From assembly GCA_963578475.1 (NCBI GenBank), contig CAUZCL010000015.1, positions 1 through 64,000 on the forward strand: a stretch of DNA of 64,000 nucleotides, given 5' to 3'. The position numbers and the translations under genes are program-made. The notes beneath the pieces are model-generated. The model saw only the letters and a list, made by a program, of their open reading frames with translations, had not been told where the DNA came from and searched no databases. Positions 61,721-64,000 of the stretch are shown one piece after another; position 1 is the first letter of the stretch; each line of letters begins with the position of its first letter. Origin of the DNA: SMYC01 sp963578475 (GTDB taxonomy: Bacteria; Acidobacteriota; Vicinamibacteria; Marinacidobacterales; SMYC01).

Positions 61721-64000
61721 ATGAAAATGTCTTTCTTGGCAGGCTTGGCCGGGGTTTACATCCTCGCGGCCGCATTTACGGCGTCGGGAAGCGAGTCTCC
61801 AGAATCCGCGGCGGCAAGTGCGGAGCTGGTTGAAAATTACTGCACCACCTGCCACAACGATGCTCTCGAGATCGGAAATTTTTCGCTCGAGCAAGTCGAC
61901 CTCACCCGGCCCGCCGACCACGCCGCTGCACTCGAGAAAGTCGTACTGAAGCTGCGCTCGGGGATGATGCCGCCCCAGGGGATGCCCCGGCCCGATGCGT
62001 CCGAGCTCCATCGCTTCATCTTGGATATCGAGACCGGGATCGACGACGCCGCCAAAGCCCATCCGAATCCGGGCCGGCCGATCCTCCATCGATTGAATCG
62101 CTCGGAATATGCGGACGCGATCCGCGACTTGCTGGGCATCACGATCGAGACCGAGAAGTTGCTCCCGCCGGACGACATGAGCCAAGGCTATGATAATATG
62201 TCGGACGTCCTGACCGTCTCACCCACGCTTCTCGAAAGCTACATCAACGCCGCGGGAAAGATAAGCCGGCTCGTGGTGGGCGATTCTGGCGCGAGCCCCA
62301 TCGTCGAGACCTATCCCGTCCCGCTCAAAGTCTCACAGCTCCATTACGTGGAAGGGACACCGTTCGGGACCCGCGGCGGCCTCGCGGTCACGCACAACTT
62401 TCCCGCCGACGGAGACTACGTCATTCGCTCGAGTCTCTATTTCCGCAGCCTCGGCCCACTCTTCGGCGACAACAAGCCCGCCGAGGGTGAGCAGCTCGAG
62501 GTCGCGGTGAACGGCGAGCGCATCGCGCTTTTCGATATCAACCGAAAGATGAAAGTCTCCGAGATCCTGAAGACGGAACCGACGCCTATCAAGTCCGGGC
62601 CGCAAACGATCTCCGCGTCGTTCATCCAGCGCGCGGAAGGCCCCGTCCAAGATTTCGTGATGCCGTTCGATCAATCGACGGCGGATCTCACGACTGGCAA
62701 CGTCAAAGGTTTGACCGGTCTTCCCCACTTGAGAAATATCGGTATCGACGGCCCCTATGACGTCACGGGTGTGAGCGAGACGCCGAGCCGCGCAAGGATC
62801 TTCACGTGCCGCCCCACCGAAGCCGACGAAGAAACTGATGAAGACGAGCTTTCCTGCGCGAGAGAGATTCTTCTAGGCCTCGCGCGACGCGCTTTTCGCC
62901 GGCCCGTGACCTCTGAAGACATCGTGAATATTATGGCGCTCTTCGCATCGGGCCGCGACGGCGCGGATTTCGACGCCGGCATCCGAACAGCGGTTCAAGC
63001 CATTCTTGCGGACCCCGAGTTCATCTTTCGCTTCGAACGGATCCCGGACGACATCCCTCCGGGAACGAATTACCCGGTGACCGACCTCGAACTCGCGTCA
63101 CGTTTGTCGTTCTTCCTCTGGAGCAGCGGCCCAGATGACGAGCTCATCACGGTGGCGAGCGAGGGCAAGCTGCGCGAGCCTCAAATCCTCGAAGCACAAA
63201 CCCGTCGCCTGTTGCAGGACCCGCGCGCTTTCTCGCTCGCGACGAACTTCGCCTCGCATTGGCTCCATCTACAAAACCTCAGGGACATCCAGCCGGACAT
63301 CTTTCTCTATCCGGACTGGGACTACAACCTGACGAAATCCATGCGGCAGGAAACGCTTTTGTTCTTCGACAGCATCGTGCGCGAAAACCGAAACATCCTC
63401 GACTTGCTCACCGCCGACTACACCTTCGTCGACCAGCGTCTCGCGCATCACTATGAAGTCCCGAGCGCGCTCGGGAATCGCTTCCGCCGCGTCAGCATCG
63501 AAGACGACACCCGGCGGGGTCTCCTCGGCCATGCCAGCATCCTGACGCTCACCTCGCTCTCGAACCGCACATCGCCCGTTATTCGCGGCGCCTGGGTCAT
63601 GTCCGTTCTGCTCGGCACACCACCCCCGAAGCCGCCCGCCAACGTCCCCCCGCTCGAGGAGAACGAGCACGGCGAGCGCGTGCTCTCGGTCCGAGAGCGC
63701 CTCGAAGAACATCGGAAGAACCCCGCCTGCGCCGCGTGCCACAACATCATGGATCCGATAGGCTACTCGCTCGAGAATTTCGATCCGATAGGAGCGTGGC
63801 GCACCAAAGATAGCGGCTTCGACATCGATCCATCGGGAACGTTCTTCGACGGCACGGCCGTTGCAGGGCCGTCCGATTTGCGGAAATATCTCCTCGATAA
63901 CGAGACACTCTTTCGGCTCAATTTCACGCGGCAACTCTTGATGTACGCTATGGGCCGCATCATTCAGCACTACGACATGCCGGCGGTCCGCGCCATCGCC
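61721..64000 (+). CDS. DUF1592/DUF1588-type c-type cytochrome protein, runs off the window
   Basis: 760 open codons from ATG 61721 to the edge with no break. Signal peptide (SFLAGLAGVYILAAAFTASG), heme motif CTTCHND at about residues 44-50, then the DUF1587 region (LHRLNRSEYADAIRDLLGI), DUF1595/1592 (LARRAFRRPVTSEDI; ADPEFIFRFER; LASRLSFFLWSSGPDDELI; FASHWLHLQNL) and DUF1588 (GLLGHASILTLTSLSNRTSP; NPACAACHNIMDPIGYSLEN) with a second CxxCH. DUF1585 has begun (YAMGRIIQHYDMPAVRAIA). These large exported cytochromes are typical of Acidobacteriota and Planctomycetota and are usually followed by a DUF1552 gene. Electron-transfer role inferred. The preceding 61393-61720 stretch holds no supported gene. 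Confidence 0.88.
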   Translation, partial: MKMSFLAGLAGVYILAAAFTASGSESPESAAASAELVENYCTTCHNDALEIGNFSLEQVDLTRPADHAAALEKVVLKLRSGMMPPQGMPRPDASELHRFILDIETGIDDAAKAHPNPGRPILHRLNRSEYADAIRDLLGITIETEKLLPPDDMSQGYDNMSDVLTVSPTLLESYINAAGKISRLVVGDSGASPIVETYPVPLKVSQLHYVEGTPFGTRGGLAVTHNFPADGDYVIRSSLYFRSLGPLFGDNKPAEGEQLEVAVNGERIALFDINRKMKVSEILKTEPTPIKSGPQTISASFIQRAEGPVQDFVMPFDQSTADLTTGNVKGLTGLPHLRNIGIDGPYDVTGVSETPSRARIFTCRPTEADEETDEDELSCAREILLGLARRAFRRPVTSEDIVNIMALFASGRDGADFDAGIRTAVQAILADPEFIFRFERIPDDIPPGTNYPVTDLELASRLSFFLWSSGPDDELITVASEGKLREPQILEAQTRRLLQDPRAFSLATNFASHWLHLQNLRDIQPDIFLYPDWDYNLTKSMRQETLLFFDSIVRENRNILDLLTADYTFVDQRLAHHYEVPSALGNRFRRVSIEDDTRRGLLGHASILTLTSLSNRTSPVIRGAWVMSVLLGTPPPKPPANVPPLEENEHGERVLSVRERLEEHRKNPACAACHNIMDPIGYSLENFDPIGAWRTKDSGFDIDPSGTFFDGTAVAGPSDLRKYLLDNETLFRLNFTRQLLMYAMGRIIQHYDMPAVRAIA

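Noticed and set aside
61299..61775. 158-codon minus-strand open frame in the 61.4-61.7 kb gap
   Set aside because: Overlaps both flanking genes antisense; a hydrophobic stretch is present but no family is recognisable and no ribosome site precedes it.

Overview
High-GC bacterial chromosomal DNA, most likely from an Acidobacteriota relative. This is an inference from gene content: a long BNR/VPS10-type propeller protein, an FtsX-type permease of the acidobacterial (ADOP) kind, Pkn-type Ser/Thr kinases with TolB-like propellers, a DUF1592/DUF1588 cytochrome, a PQQ quinohemoprotein, and YVTN and PQQ-like propellers. I saw no rRNA, tRNA or CRISPR. The only DNA-binding regulator recognised is a VapB/AbrB antitoxin.

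Layout. 0-0.4 kb: left end of an IS200/IS605 element with terminator and a strong incoming promoter. 0.5-7 kb: YtcJ-type amidohydrolase, Sfp-type phosphopantetheinyl transferase, metallophosphoesterase/GNAT pair, secreted PQQ dehydrogenase with cytochrome c tail, VapBC pair. 7.2-15 kb: a kinase without its catalytic loop abutting a GspE tail, the 1035-residue BNR protein, an FG-GAP/arylsulfotransferase-like lipoprotein, gene remnants. 15-22.2 kb: a minus-strand operon led by xsc (sulfoacetaldehyde acetyltransferase), followed by YtcJ amidohydrolase, DUF2784, YfcC-type transporter, AllA-like lyase and a second amidohydrolase. 22.3-31 kb: APC permease, PssA-like enzyme, remnants, TolB propeller, and a zinc/manganese uptake operon (porin, binding protein, permease fused to HEAT repeats). 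31-39.5 kb: FetAB, then a plus-strand operon of DASS transporter, acylating aldehyde dehydrogenase (SauS-like) and a two-subunit ADP-forming acyl-CoA ligase (SauC/SauD-like), then an antitoxin remnant, M24 peptidase and CrcB-DUF190. 39.5-54 kb: Thr dehydratase/PruA divergent pair, two damaged SPFH proteins, two 2-hydroxyacid dehydrogenases, propellers, truncated ADOP permease, HNH protein, damaged kinase and many gene fragments. 54-64 kb: an intact polysaccharide O-acylation operon (lipoprotein, MBOAT, two AlgJ/AlgX-like proteins) and the start of a DUF1592 cytochrome.

The most interesting system is a candidate complete sulfoacetate route. The DASS carrier would bring in the anion, the SauCD-like ligase would make sulfoacetyl-CoA, SauS would reduce it to sulfoacetaldehyde, and Xsc would cleave that with phosphate to acetyl phosphate and sulfite. 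All four steps lie within about 17 kb. The ADP-forming ligase differs from the AMP-forming SauT of aerobic sulfoacetate degraders. Substrate assignment is inference.

A second theme is damage. At least a dozen otherwise recognisable genes carry single-base shifts, many at homopolymers, and several loci hold short orphan pieces of genes joined at abrupt seams. The regions 26-37.3 kb and 54-64 kb show almost none of this. Read error, real gene decay, or both could explain it; raw reads would decide.
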